This document shows positions 11,716-22,754 of a DNA stretch of 64,000 nucleotides, one piece after another. Position 1 is the stretch's first letter. Every line of letters begins with the position of its first letter. The DNA is taken from the NCBI GenBank assembly GCA_958009055.1, contig OY253659.1, forward strand, positions 62,001 to 126,000. The letters run 5' to 3'. Position numbers and translations under genes: made by a program. The notes under the pieces were generated by a model. The model was given only the letters and a program-made list of their open reading frames with translations. It was not told the origin of the DNA and did no database searches. The stretch comes from Choricystis sp. odSpoLacu1. Taxonomy: Eukaryota > Chlorophyta > Trebouxiophyceae.

Positions 11716-14700
11716 ATGGAGGCGTTTGCCCGCCTGTCCGGCTACGGTGAGGCGGTGGTGGCGGCCGAAATGCGCGCGGGGCGGGCAGGTGCCCGCTGGC
11801 GGCCGTCGGCTGTCCTCTCTCTCTCACCCTCTTGTCTCTCACGCGGGTGTCCTTTCCCTTCACACAGTCACCGGCCGCGAGGTGCCGCCCGTGTCGGACA
11901 GGTGCTTGTTGTGTCGTGTGCGCGAATGGGGCGGAGTGAGAGAGGGGCAGGTGGGCGAACGGCTGCTGGCGGGGGGAGACACGGAGCCGTCCCGACTTCG
12001 CATTGTCGGCGGCCGCCAAGCGGGGTCGGGTGTTGTGGCCTCTCCCTCGCGCCCCCGCCTCCCCACTCCGCTGTTGCACACACTCACCCCCTTGGTGTCT
12101 CCCCACCCACCCCCACACACACAGCGAGGGCGACGACCCGCCCCTGTCGGACGCCGCGTCGGACGACGGCGCGTCGAACGAGGTGAGTTTGGTGTCGAGT
12201 GGAAGCGACGTACCCCGCCGCCTACCCTGGACAGTACACAGGCTGCATTTGCTCGCACGCTGGTGGGGTGCACGGCCCGCAATGCGTTGCAAAAAGACAA
12301 GCACACCACCCCCACCCCAACTCACCCCCACCCCACCCCACTCACACACACTACGCAGGCTCTCGTCAACGACGCCGCCGCGGAAGCCGGCTACGCGCCC
12401 CCCTCCTCCGAAGACGATGACGACGACGCGTTTGACGAGGAGGAGCTGGACGCTGCCGTCCTTGCGGGCGCGGCCGCCGACGTCGCTGGCGCTGCTGCCA
12501 CCGCCGCCGACGTCGCTGGCGCTGCTGCCACCGCCGCGGCCGTCGCGGTGGACGCCGCCGCCGCGGTGGCGGAGGAAGCGTTTGCGGCGGCGCAGGCTGC
12601 GGCGAAGCGCCCCCCCCCCCGACCTGGCGCCCCCGCCCACGCCGCCGCCGCCAGCGCAGCCGAGCGGGGGCGCGCCCGGCGCGCCGCCCGCGCAGCAGCC
12701 CGCAGCGCCCGCCGTCGCGCCCGCCACGTCGGCGTGGGCGGCGGGGGGGCTGCCCTGGCTGCCCAGGCGGGCGCCGGCTGAGCCGGCGGCTGAGCCGGCG
12801 TCGCCGGCTGCGCCCGCCGGTGGCCTCACCGGCTTGCCCCCCCGCCCCGGCGCGCCCGTGCCTGCGCGCCCGGCTGCACCCGCTGCTCCTGCTGCCGAGC
12901 CGGCGGCCTCTCCCGCCGCGTCGGCCGCGCCCGCGCTGCCACCCCGGCCGGCTGCGGGCGGGCTGGGCGCGCTGCCGCCGCGCGGTGGCGAGACGCGGCA
13001 GGCCTCGCCTGCTCCGCCGGCGCCGGCGCCGGCGCAGGCTTCTGCTCCGGCTGCACCCGCGCCGCCTGCTGCACCCGCTGCGCCGCCTGCTGCACCCGCT
13101 GTGCCGCCTGCTGCACCCGCTGCGGCTGCTGCGTCCACCACCGTCGCCACCACCACCACTCCCTCCCCCCCCACCGACGACGCACACGCCGCCCTGCGCG
13201 CCAAAGTGCGCGCCATGGTCGTCCTCCTCTTCCGCGTCACCTCGAGGCTGGGGCAGTCGCCCTCCACCCCCATCGTGCGCAACACGCTGTCCAAGCTGGC
13301 CATGGCGGAACGTATCCGGCTGGGGCCCGCCCCCGGGGGGGCGCTGCTGGATCCCGCGGCCGCGGCGGCCGACGCGGCGGCCGCTGAAGCTGCCGCAGGC
13401 GGCGCCGACACCCCCCTCCCCCTGGACTGCACCGTGCTCGTGCTGGGGCCCGCGGGTGGCGGCAAATCGGCCACGATCGCGGCCATGCTGCGCCCGCGCG
13501 GCGGGCCGCCCCCTCCCCCCCCCCCCCCCCACCGACCGCGTCACCATGGTCACCGGCTCCGTCGCAGGCTGCGGCGTCCGCTTCATCGACACGCCGGGGC
13601 TGCGCCGTGGCGCGGCCGCCGTCGGCCACAACGCGCGCGTCCTGCGCGCCGTGCGCGCTGCCCAAGCCAAGCACCGCCCCTCCATCGTGCTCTACGTCGA
13701 CCGCCTGGACGCCCCCCCCCGCGCCGGGGATGATGTCTCCCTGCTGCGCCAGATCGCGGACGGCCTGGGGCGCGCCGCCTGGTTCAACAGCATCCTGGTG
13801 ATGACGCACGCGGCCGCCCCCCCCCCCCGACGGTGGCGACGGCCCCCTCCCCCACGACACGTACGCCCAGAATCGGATGCACCTGCTGCAACAAGCTGTG
13901 CGCACAGCTGCCGGAGACGGTCGCCTCTTCAACCCGGCCGCCCTGGTCGACTCCCACCCGCGCTGCCGCGTCAACGCCGACGGCGACGCGCTGCTGCCGT
14001 CGGGCACGCCGTGGCGCCCGTCCCTCGTCCTGTGGTGCCTCGCCTCCAAACTGTTGGCCGACACCGAGGAAGTGTTGGCGGTCAACAAGAAGGGTGGGGC
14101 TGCCCCGCCAGGCGCAGAGTCGGCGCAGGACCGCATCATGGCCATGTTCCGCGGTCAAAAGTTGCCCCCGATTCCGCACCTGCTCTCCGTGCTCAACCAG
14201 GGCAAAGCCCCCGTCCCCAAACCCGACGCCGAGCGCGACATCCTGTCCCTGGCCGCCATCAAGAAGCTGCCCTCCGAAGCGCGGCGCCGGGACGAGATGG
14301 CCAAACGGCACGCGCTGGCGGTGCAAAAACGGGAGGAGGCGCGCGTGGAGGGTGCCGGGTCGTCGGTGCCTCTGTACGCGGACGACCCCCCCCTCGCGCC
14401 CTCGTTTGACCCCCCTGTCGCGCCCCACCGGTACCGCACCATGGATGCGGCGGGCTGCTGGATCACGCGGCCCTACATCGAGCTGACGGCGGCGGACCAC
14501 GATGATGGGATTGATGGGTTGCAAGCGGAAAAGAATTTCGTGCTGCGCCGGCGCGGCGCGCTGCTCGACGGCGTCCCCGCCCGCGTGTTTGGCCTCTTCC
14601 AAAAAGATCGCGACAAACGCGCCGTGCAGGCGGAAGCCGAAGCCTCCCTGCACCACGGCGGCGGCGACGGCGGCGCCGTGACGACGGTCGGCGTCGACGC

Positions 14701-15256
14701 GTTCACGCACCAGCGCGACGTCGTCTACACCGCGCGCGCGGAGACCAAGGCCGCCATCACGCCCCGCGCCCGGGCCGCGGTGGGTGTGTCTGCTGCTCGG
14801 TTGGTGGATGGGGGTGGTGCCCCCACCACGGGCCCCATCGCGCTGGGTGCCAAAATCGAGCAGCGCGTCGGCGTGACTCGCGACGTCGACGCGGGCGTCA
14901 CCCTGGGCGCCATGACCACCAAGACCCGCGTCGGGGGGCGCGAAACCGCCACCGCGGGCAACGCTGAGCTCAAACTGGCTCCCGGTGGCCCAGGGCGCGG
15001 CACCCAGCTCGTCGCGGGCGGCTCATTCATGCGCTTCCGCAAAGACGTCGCGCTGGGCGGCAACGTCGGCGCGCAGTGGAACGCCACCCCCGAGACCACG
15101 GTCGCGGCCAAAGCCACCCTCAACAACAAGGGCGCGGGCGGCGTCACCCTGCGCGTGACGAGCCACGATGTGCCGAGCCTGGGGCTGGCGCTGCTGGTGC
15201 CCGCGCTGGGCAGCCTGTTGAACCGGATTAAAGGTGGTGGGGGGGTGGATGAGTGA
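11716..15256 (+). CDS. TOC159: TOC159-type chloroplast outer-envelope import receptor GTPase
   Basis: Exons 11716-11746, 11868-11901, 12125-12182 and 12359-15256. The product has three parts: a short acidic A domain (DPPLSDAASDDG, PSSEDDDDDAFDEEE) with a long Ala/Pro linker; a TOC GTPase domain with LGPAGGGKSATI (G1, near residue 404), FIDTPGL (G3) and VMTHAAAP followed by RMHLLQQAVRTAAGD; and a C-terminal membrane domain of about 400 residues ending in beta-rich segments. It recognises preproteins at the plastid surface. The long exon is interrupted by three frame changes, each at a C homopolymer: 12610-12620 (C11), 13515-13530 (C16) and 13817-13828 (C12). Each looks like one base too many, and correction gives about 1,005 residues. 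Since both sides of each tract match the family, consensus error is more likely than a pseudogene. Confidence 0.9.
12610..12620 (+). repeat. C11 tract with +1 frame change (TOC159 linker)
   Basis: Coding frame before the tract (phase of 12359) and after it differ by one base in the sense of one extra C; both sides read as the same Ala/Pro-rich linker. Confidence 0.85.
13515..13530 (+). repeat. C16 tract with +1 frame change (TOC159 GTPase domain)
   Basis: It lies between G1 (GGGKSATI) and the strand leading to G3 (FIDTPGL), which are in different frames. One extra base would explain the change. Confidence 0.9.
13817..13828 (+). repeat. C12 tract with +1 frame change (TOC159 GTPase domain)
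   Basis: VMTHAAAP upstream and HDTYAQNRMHLLQQ downstream belong to the same conserved TOC segment but lie in frames one base apart. Confidence 0.9.
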
Positions 15257-15586
15257 GTGCGTGGGTTTGGGTTGGGTGCTTTTTGTTTCCTTTTTGTGTG
15301 TGTCAAAGCTCGGGGCCTTTTTTGTTCTTCCTTTCTCGGACGACGGAAAAAAAGCACCAGGCGGAGAGAGGGAGAGGGTGAAAAAAAGGGCGCCCCCGCG
15401 CGGACGAGACGCGACCTCTCGTCTCTCTCCTCACTCTCGCCCACTCTTTCCCCCTCTTCCCTCCCCGCGCGAGCTCCCTCGGCGCCGCGCTCTCCACGCT
15501 CTCTTTCCCTACCCCCACACGCTCCCACACAGCGTGCCGGGGTTTAAGTGGCGCGACACAGCACACACAAACACCCCCGCCCCCAA
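15257..15586. other. Intergenic region between TOC159 and the thioesterase gene
   Basis: About 330 bp combining the TOC159 3' flank and the 5' flank of the next gene. Pyrimidine-rich around 15420-15530. No gene or RNA was recognised. Confidence 0.45.
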
Positions 15587-17092
15587 ATGCCGTTCCCGCG
15601 CTCCGCATCTGCGGGCTCCCTCGGCACGACGCCCGCCCCCCACCGCGTGGGCGTCGCCGGCGTCTCTGGCCTGCGGTCAGGGGGGCACCCCTCCCGCCCC
15701 CGCGCCGCCCCCGTCAACGGCGTCGCGTCCAACGTGGTCACTGTCACGCCGCCGCTGGCCGCGTCGGCGACGGGCGGGAAGCCGCAGCAGCGCCTGTTTG
15801 CGCAGGAGGTGTTGGCAGGTGAGGATGGGTTGCGGCGGCGGGAGGGGAACGAGGTGGCGGGGAGGGACGCGGCGTGCACAACAATGAGGGGTGTCTTGTT
15901 GCGCGAGAGGGTGCGCGCGCGGGACGCCCCCCCGCGCCCCCCTGCCTCCCTCCTCTCCTGCGTCGCCACCCGCACAACATAGCTTAGGCTGGTCCGAGGC
16001 GATGGGGAGGGACAGACCGTCCGTGGGAGCGTCAGCGAGGGCCGCGATCGTCGCAGCACGCAACCGACTGCGGTGAACGATCGACGCTGCGCGTCGGGCG
16101 TTGCCTCTCGGCCTCTCGGCCTCTCGCGCGCGTTCCCCCCTTTTTTGGTCTGGTTCCTGTGCCGCAAGCCCTCCACTCACCCCCTTCCCTTCCCTCCCTC
16201 CTCCTCCTTCCCTTTCTCAGGCCCCGCCCCCGGCCGCCTGGCCAACCGGGCCACCACGTTTGTCGAGGAACACCGCGTGCGCGGGTACGAGTGCGGCCCC
16301 AACCGCGAGACCACCATCTGCACCATCGCCAACCTGCTGCAGGAGGTCGCCTCCAACCACGCGGTGGCGTTGTGGGGGCGCACGGAGGCCGGGTTTGCGA
16401 TCGACCCCATCATGGTGGAAAAAGGACTGATCTTTGCCGCGACGCGCATCCAGATCCAGATGGACGCCTACCCCTCGTGGGGCGACATGCTGGCCATGGA
16501 GACCTGGTTCCAGGAGGAGGGCCGCGTCGCCGCCTGCCGCAACTGGACGCTGTCTGACGCGCTGTCGGGGCGGCCTCTGGGGCGGGCGACGTCGACGTGG
16601 GTGATGGTCAACGTGGCGACGCGGCGGCTGGCCAAGATGCCTGACGAAATGCGGTCCAAAATGCCGCTCCTGGCCCCCAACCCGCCCCGCGACTCGGTGG
16701 AGCCCAAGCAGTCGCGCCGCAGGCTGCCTGACCTGGATGATGGGCCGGCCACCGCGTCGTTTGATGGCGCGGTGTTTGAGGGGCCGGTGCAGACCGCGCG
16801 CCGCGCCGACATGGACATGAACGGCCACATCAACAATGTGACCTACTTGGCGTGGGTGCTGGAGACGGTGCCGGCTGATGTCATTGCGAAGTCTCGGCTG
16901 GCTGAAGTCGAGATTGACTACAAGGCCGAGTGCCTGGCGGGCCAAACGGTCGAGTGCGTCGCGGCGCGCACGCTGCCCCCGCCCGAGGCTGCCCCCGGCG
17001 CCGTGTCCTACATGCACGAACTGCGCCGGTGCGATGGGGAGACGTGCTACGAGCTGGTGCGGGCGCGCACGACGTGGGTGCCGCGCAAGTGA
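15587..17092 (+). CDS. FAT: Plastid acyl-ACP thioesterase (FAT)
   Basis: Two exons, 15587-15818 and 16221-17092, are joined across a 402-bp intron (GTGAGG...TTTCTCAG, phase 1) and give 367 residues. The N-terminus (MPFPRSASAGS, Ser/Pro/Arg-rich) fits a transit peptide. The double hot-dog enzyme shows RGYECGPNRETT (substrate-binding first half), GWGDM-equivalent PSWGDMLAMETW, and the catalytic segment MDMNGHINNVTYLAWVLE with Asn and His, followed by EIDYKAEC, where the family's conserved Cys region lies. It releases fatty acids from acyl-ACP in the stroma, setting chain length for export. FatA versus FatB cannot be settled by eye. The plastid fatty-acid exporter-like gene lies at 30205. Confidence 0.9.
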
Positions 17093-17965
17093 TGTGTGGG
17101 GACAAGAAAAAACAACAAGAAACAAATCGACCCCACTTCTTTTGCCATCTTCCGTCTGCCCTGTGGTCCTACACACACAAACGCGCGCAGAGTGTACCAC
17201 CCTTCTTTTTCATCTTTCGACGTATTTTCTTTGCTTCTTCCCCCCCTTCTTTTGAGCGAGCAGATTTCTCAGCCCCCCCCCCCCTTCTTTTGCTTCGCGC
17301 GCGGACGGTGGTGCGATCTGCCCCGCCCGCGATCATGTAGACAGCTGGCCACCCCCCCACCACCCCCCACCCACCCCTCAATGAGCGAGAGCGTTTTCCC
17401 CGCGGTGGAGAGAGTGAGAGTGAGAGTGAGTGAGTGAGAGCGGTGGAGAGAGTTGTGAGAGAATGTTTCCCTTTGTGTTGTGTTTGGGCGCGTTTTTTTT
17501 TGTGTGCGTGTGAGTCGGAGCACCCACACGTTTTCACCCCCTTGCAAAAAAAAAAACATGCTCCTTGTTGAACGCTCGGCTTTTTCAATGTGAGATCGTG
17601 GGTGGGTGTTGGCAGGATCGGTGCGTGCTTGTGTCTCTTCATCATCTCTCCCTCTCGTGGTGGTGGTGTCCATCTTTTCTCGTGAAATCTTACACACACG
17701 GCCAGTGTCAGGCAGAGGGAGGGGGGCTTGCGCTGCTGCCTCCCCCTCGTTAAAACACACAACGAAAACGATCGGCGCTGGGAAGTCTTTGTTTTTTGGG
17801 GGGGGGCGTTTTTCTCGCTTGTCCTAAAAAAAACACATCGACATTTTCTCTCTCTCCATCATCGCACACAATGGCTTTGGTTTGCTTTGCTGTTGCAGCG
17901 CACGCAGCGGCACACACTGTGCGTCTTTTTTGCTCACCTCTGATTCTCCGCCCATCTTTCCTCTC
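17093..17965. other. Intergenic region, microsatellite-rich
   Basis: Between two convergent genes; no coding frame with recognisable motifs. It holds a (GA/GAGAGT)-type purine microsatellite near 17404-17455, poly-C and poly-T runs (17272-17285, 17490-17500) and an A10-class run near 17545. Probably 3' UTRs plus spacer. Confidence 0.5.
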
Positions 17966-19061
17966 TCACGCCGCGGTCGGCGCGGCGCCACCGCCGCCCC
18001 CAACACGCCGCACCGCGGCCACGACCGCCGCCCACACCGCCACCAGCCACGCCACAAACATGGTCCAGGCGGCCACCAGGGGAGACTGCACGCGGGCCGC
18101 GTCAGCCTCCAGGGCGGCGGCGCCCTCCTTGGCGGCCTCTGTCGCGGACGACAGTGTCGCCACCCGCACCTGCCAGGGCGGCAGTGCGGCGGGCCGCGGC
18201 GGCTTCATCCGCCTTGGCGCGCGCGTCGGCCGCCTGCTTGACGGAGGCCAGCTTGGCTTCATAGTCGGCGGCCAGCTTGGTGGGGGTGGTGACGGCGGCC
18301 GGGGCGGACGCGACAGCAGTGGCAGCGCCCGCCGCCACGGCGGCGGCAGCAGCGCCCGCAGCAGCACCGGCCGCACCCTTGGCAGACGCCAGCACCTGGG
18401 ACGGGGGCGGCACATACTCCAGCGGCGCGGGCTTGACGCGCGGGGGCAGGGGCTCCGACTTGGCCACCGACGTCAGCTTGACCGCGGTGGCGGGCAGGGA
18501 GGTGGCGGGCGACGCCGGAGCGGCGGCCGCAGCAGCCGGGGCGGCGGCAGCAGCCACCGCAGCGGCAGCAACCACCGGCTTGACCGAGGGCGCCGCCTTG
18601 GCCACCTGCTTGCCGCCCAGCGCCTGCACGGCCGACTCCTCCTTCTTGGCGACCTCCTTCTTGACCGCGGCCAGCGGCTTGGTGGTGGCCGCGGCGGCGG
18701 GCACGTCGGCGGCAGCCGCGTTGACCGCCTCCTTCTTGGTCTGCTTCACCACCACCCCGCCACCCGACGTCACGCTGTACACAGCGCCCGCCAGCACGCC
18801 AGACACCAGCAGGGAGCCCGCGGTGGACTGCACCGCCGCCTCCACGGGCGCCGCATCAGCGCGCGTGGCCGCGCCAGCCGGCGCCCCCGTCAGCAGGGCC
18901 ACAACCGCCGCCGCGGCAGCCAGCAGGGCGGCGGGAGGAGCTTGGGTGGACACAGGCGCGTCAGGGGCGGAGCGGCGGTGGATGGCGCGGGGGGCGACAG
19001 CGGCGCGCGGCGCGCGCGCTGCGCGCGGCGCGATGGAGCGGTGGGAGGCGATGGCGGCCAT
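17966..19061 (-). CDS. Ala/Lys-rich plastid-targeted membrane protein of unknown function
   Basis: Not recognised. The start MAAIASHRSIAPRAAR looks like a transit peptide. It is followed by hydrophobic segments near residues 45-65 and 80-100, then about 180 residues of Ala/Lys/Pro low complexity. From 18170 the frame ends in an unremarkable tail (stop near 18102). The frame one base away, however, continues a helical KEGAAALEADAARV segment and ends in a clear membrane span (AAWTMFVAWLVAVWAAVVAA). A 31-nt intron, 18169-18139 (CAG/GTGCGG...GACAG/AG), would join both parts exactly and give 354 residues. A single-base indel is the alternative. The long Ala tracts make homology hard to judge. Confidence 0.55.
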
Positions 19062-19333
19062 TTTTGGTGGTGCAGGGAGACGGTGGAGGTGGGGTGTGAG
19101 AGCGAGTGGTGTGCGCGTGCGCGGGTGTGGTGGGTGTGCGGGGCGGGCCGGGCGGCGCGCGGGAGACGGGAGAAGGAGAGTGCGAAAAAGTGCGGAGACG
19201 CGATTTGAATCAACGGCAACGTCGGGTCAGTCTCAACCTCGGCCAAACAACCACCCGACGTCGGGCTTTTGGCCCGCCCTTTTTTTCATGGTTTCTCTCA
19301 CCCCCCACACACAACACAAAAAACATTGCCTCT

Positions 19334-20243
19334 TCACTTGGCTTCCACCGTCTCCCCCTTGAGCAGCGGGCCCAACTCTCCCGCCGCCGCCATTTCGGCC
19401 AACACGTCCGCCCCCCCCACAAACTCGCCGTGCACGTACACCTGCGGGATCGTGGGCCACGCTGAAAACGCTTTGATCGCGTCCCGCAGGCCGGGATTGT
19501 GCACTTCGTCCAGCACGTTGACGACGCCAAAGCCGTGCCCCAGTTGAGCGGTCAGCATGGTCACCACCGAGTGCGAAAACCCGCACTGCGGCGCGGTGCG
19601 CGTGCCCTTGATGAAGGCGACGACGGCGTGGTCGTCGATGACGCACCGGATGAGGGTGTCGAGGCCCACCGCCAGGTCGTGCAGGCCTTTGCCAGGGGTC
19701 AGCCGAATCTCCGGAGGGGGCGGGGGCGGGCGGCGCGGCGCCCAGTCGGCCTGGCCGTCGGGCAGGTTGCCGGGGGGGGCGCTGCCCGTGGTGTCCACCA
19801 CTTCTTGGACCCAGGCCCGCCAGACTGCGGTCAGTTCGTCGCGGGAGGCGGAGGGGAGGGGAGCAAACTTGACAGACACGGCGCGGTCGGGCACGTCCTT
19901 TGCGTGCCCCGCCACCGTGGTGGCCAGGCGGCGCGACATGCCGACATACTGCACCGTGTTGGAGGCATCCAGCATGGCGTACACGGCCGTGGTGGCGGGG
20001 ACAGCGTCCGCGGCGGCCACGGGGACGGAGGGCAGGGACGCGAGGGTTGGGGGGGGGGGGGGAAGAGGCAGCGGCGCCGTCGGCGGCGGTGGCCGCTGTC
20101 AGAATGTGCCGCACAGGCTGAGCAGCCGACTGTGAGTGCCGGCGCAGCGCAATGCGCGTGGCGGGGGCGCGCGCGGCGCGCGGCGGCGCCGCGTGCGGTG
20201 CGGCCGAGCACGGGGTGGTACGCAGGCTAGTGGGGGTGCGCAT
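19334..20243 (-). CDS. GRXS16: CGFS monothiol glutaredoxin with N-terminal GIY-YIG-like domain (GRXS16 type)
   Basis: About 302 residues after correcting one frame change. A Ser/Arg/Pro-rich transit peptide starts at MRTPTSLRTTP. A GIY-YIG-like domain follows (AVYAMLDASNTVQYVGMSRRL), then a monothiol glutaredoxin domain with CGFS at about residues 220-223, WPTIPQVYVHGEFVGG and a C-terminal GETVEAK. Plant GRXS16 is a plastid stromal protein of this same two-domain build that handles Fe-S clusters and may cleave DNA. The transit peptide and the body lie in different frames, switching at a G14 run on the plus strand (20049-20062). One base too many there would explain it. Confidence 0.88.
20049..20062 (+). 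repeat. G14 tract with +1 frame change (GRXS16)
   Basis: C14 on the coding strand. The transit-peptide frame and the GIY-YIG frame differ by one base across it. Confidence 0.85.
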
Positions 20244-20457
20244 TGAGGTGTGGGAAGGCGAGGCGTGTTTCGTCGACCGATTGGCTTGTGGGAAAGAGGG
20301 GCAGCAACCTGGCCACGAGTGGTGTGAAGAGTTTTTGCTTCTTCGTCGCCGCTGTCCGACCGACAAACCGACGGCCGACCCTCCCTCCTTCCCTCCTGAA
20401 AAGCTGGGGCTGAAAAAGCATCACACAGAGACAAAAAAAACAAGGCAAACAACCACA

Positions 20458-22537
20458 TCAAAACTGGGTCCTGCACACGTGGGCCACGATCCTCAACCCC
20501 GCCGCGCCGCGCGGTCCGCGCGCCAGCGTCACCGCGTCGCAGCACGCGCGCGGCGGGCGGACGGCGGCGCCGCCCCCGCCTCGCGCGGCGGCCAGGGGGC
20601 CTGGGCCGGGTGCAGGCACCGTGCCGGTGGCCAGGACAAGCGCCCCTCCACCCGGCAGCGGCAGCACGTCCACCGCGGCCAGCCGCGGCGCGCCGCCCCC
20701 CAGCGTGGCCGCCCCTGCAGCCGCCGCGTCCAGCGCGGCCACCACGTCTCGCGCGCCATACAGCACGGGGCGTCCCTCCAGCGTCAGGCTGGCGCGCGCG
20801 TCGTAGAGAGGGGCCAGCGCGGCGCGGCGCGCTGCCGATGTCGCGTGTGCGCGCGCGGCAAACAGCGCGTGCGCGGTGGCGGTGGCAGCCGCCGTCAGCG
20901 AGGGCGACAGCGGGGCGGCAGCGCCCGTGTCCGTCAACCTGGGCGAGGAGCAGCGCGCGGTGGGGGGTGGGGACCCGTGGTCGAGCGGCGGGGGCGAGCA
21001 GTCATCGCGCGGCCTGGGTTGGTCGACCGACGCCCCGTCCCGTCGCCCACCATCCGGTGAGGGTGACCTGGACCGGGCTGCAGTTGCGGTGACCCGCCCC
21101 AGGCGGGGGGGGGGAGGACACACCTTCGCCGAGAGGCAGTGGGGGGGCCGACGGCACGGCGTCCGTGCGACCACTCCACCGCGTGATGAAACGATGCCTC
21201 GCCAACGCCGCCGCCGTCGGCCTCGCCATCGGATCTTTCTCCAAACACGCCGCAACGAAGTCCGCCAAGTCGGACGAGTACACCACGCCGTCCACACCCC
21301 GCGCGCCGGGCGGCACCCGGGGCGACGGGTCGTCCGCCAGCGCCAGCAACAGCGCCAGCGGCCCCCCCGACACGTCGTACGGGTGTTTGCCAGTTGCAGC
21401 TTCCAACAAAGTCAGCCCCAACGCCCACACGTCGGCGGGAAACGAGTACGCCCCCCCGCGCGCGCGCTCGGGGGCGAGGTAGGCGGCCGTCCCCAGAAAC
21501 GTGGTGCACGCGGCCACGCTGCCGTCCCCCACGGCTGCCGCCACCCCAAAGTCGGCCAGCAGGGCGGCGCCGCGAGCGTCCAGGAGCACGTTGGCGGGCT
21601 TGATGTCGCGGTGAACCTGTGTTGTGGTGTTGTGGGTGGTGGGCGTCGGACTGACGCTCTTGTTCCCCTCTTTCCCACCCCTCCTCTTCTCTGCTTGCCA
21701 ACCTCACCATCCTCTTCACGCCGTGGATGTAGTTCAGCCCCGCCACCACGCCACACGCCACCGAGCCTAGGACGGGTTCCGGCAGCCCCGCGTCTCCTCC
21801 TGCGCGCGCGACCGCGTCGGCCAGGCTGCCGCCCTCCATCAGGGCCAGCACCAGGGCGACCCGGCCGCCGCCGCCTTCAGCGTAGGCGCCGAGTAAAGGC
21901 ACCAGGCCTGGTGGTGGTGCCGTGCCTGGCGGCGTGGCCAGGGCGGCCACGTCGCGCAGCACCTGCGCGCGCGCGGCCGCGTCGGCCGCGACGACGCGCT
22001 TCACCGCGACGGGGGCGTGGCTGGGCAGCAGCTCGCCCCGGTGCACCACGGCGGACGCGCCGCGCCCCAGGACGGACAGCAGGCGGACGTCGCGCTCGGT
22101 GATCTATGGAGAGTGGGGAGGGTGGGAGGTGAGCCTTTCGCTGAGGGGTGTCGCGCGCGCGCGCGCGCGACGCAAAAACGGTGCGCGTCGTTTTCCCGCA
22201 CGCATGCAGGCCTCGGCGTTCACTTCTCCTCATTCATCAGTCGCACTGATGCCATGCCCACCATCCCACGCGGCGGTTGGGGGTGCAGAGGCGAGCGAAA
22301 GGCGTGCAGCGGTCCCCGCATGCGAGCCCATGCCCTCTCCCCCCCTTAAAAAATCTTCACCTGGCACGCGCCGCCCGTGCCGCCCGGCAGCTTGAGCCGT
22401 CCATCCTCGCAAAAGCTGAGCTGCACGCTGGCTTGGACGCCGGCGGCGTGGCCGGGGCCCCCAGCCCCGCCGCGCGCTGCTGCGCCGCGCGGCGACCCGA
22501 CGTCCACCGTCAGGGCGGGCCGCCGGCGGGGCGGCAT
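20458..22537 (-). CDS. MKK3: MAP kinase kinase with C-terminal NTF2-like domain (MKK3 type)
   Basis: Exons 22537-22361, 22103-21708 and 21616-20458 give about 576 residues after one frame correction. Kinase motifs: glycine loop GRGASAVVHRG, VAVKR (catalytic Lys), HRDIKPANVLLD, DFG, an activation loop with Ser/Thr spaced as in plant MKKs (GSVAACTTF), and YLAPERA. The C-terminal 140 residues read as an NTF2-like fold (LAPLYDARASLTLEGR, GARDVVAALDA, ending VAHVCRTQF). Plant MKK3 is the only MKK class with an NTF2 tail. Kinase and NTF2 parts lie in frames one base apart, switching at 21105-21114 (C10 on the coding strand). The start is 217 bp from the divergent RPAP2 gene. Confidence 0.85.
21105..21114 (+). 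repeat. G10 tract with +1 frame change (MKK3)
   Basis: C10 on the coding strand, in the linker between kinase and NTF2-like domains. The two domains are in frames one base apart. Confidence 0.75.
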
Positions 22538-22754
22538 GGTGAGGGTGTGTGTGTGTGTGCGTGTGTGTGTGTGCGTGTGTGTGTATGTGTGCTGGAGCGA
22601 ACAAGGCCGCAGGCTCCCCCCCCTGCGCGCCTCGGAGAGCAGGCTCGAGAGTTGTGTTTCAAAGACTTTTCACTCCATTCCGCGTTTCTCGCTCGCGCGC
22701 CACCCTCCCTCGCCGCTCCCCTCCCCCACCAGGGGCAGAGGGCGCGACGCAAGT

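Noticed and set aside
11465..13486. Long minus-strand frame of 673 codons opposite the TOC159 gene
   Set aside because: Ala/Gly/Arg-rich antisense shadow of the TOC159 linker and GTPase region. The plus strand has conserved motifs; this one has none.
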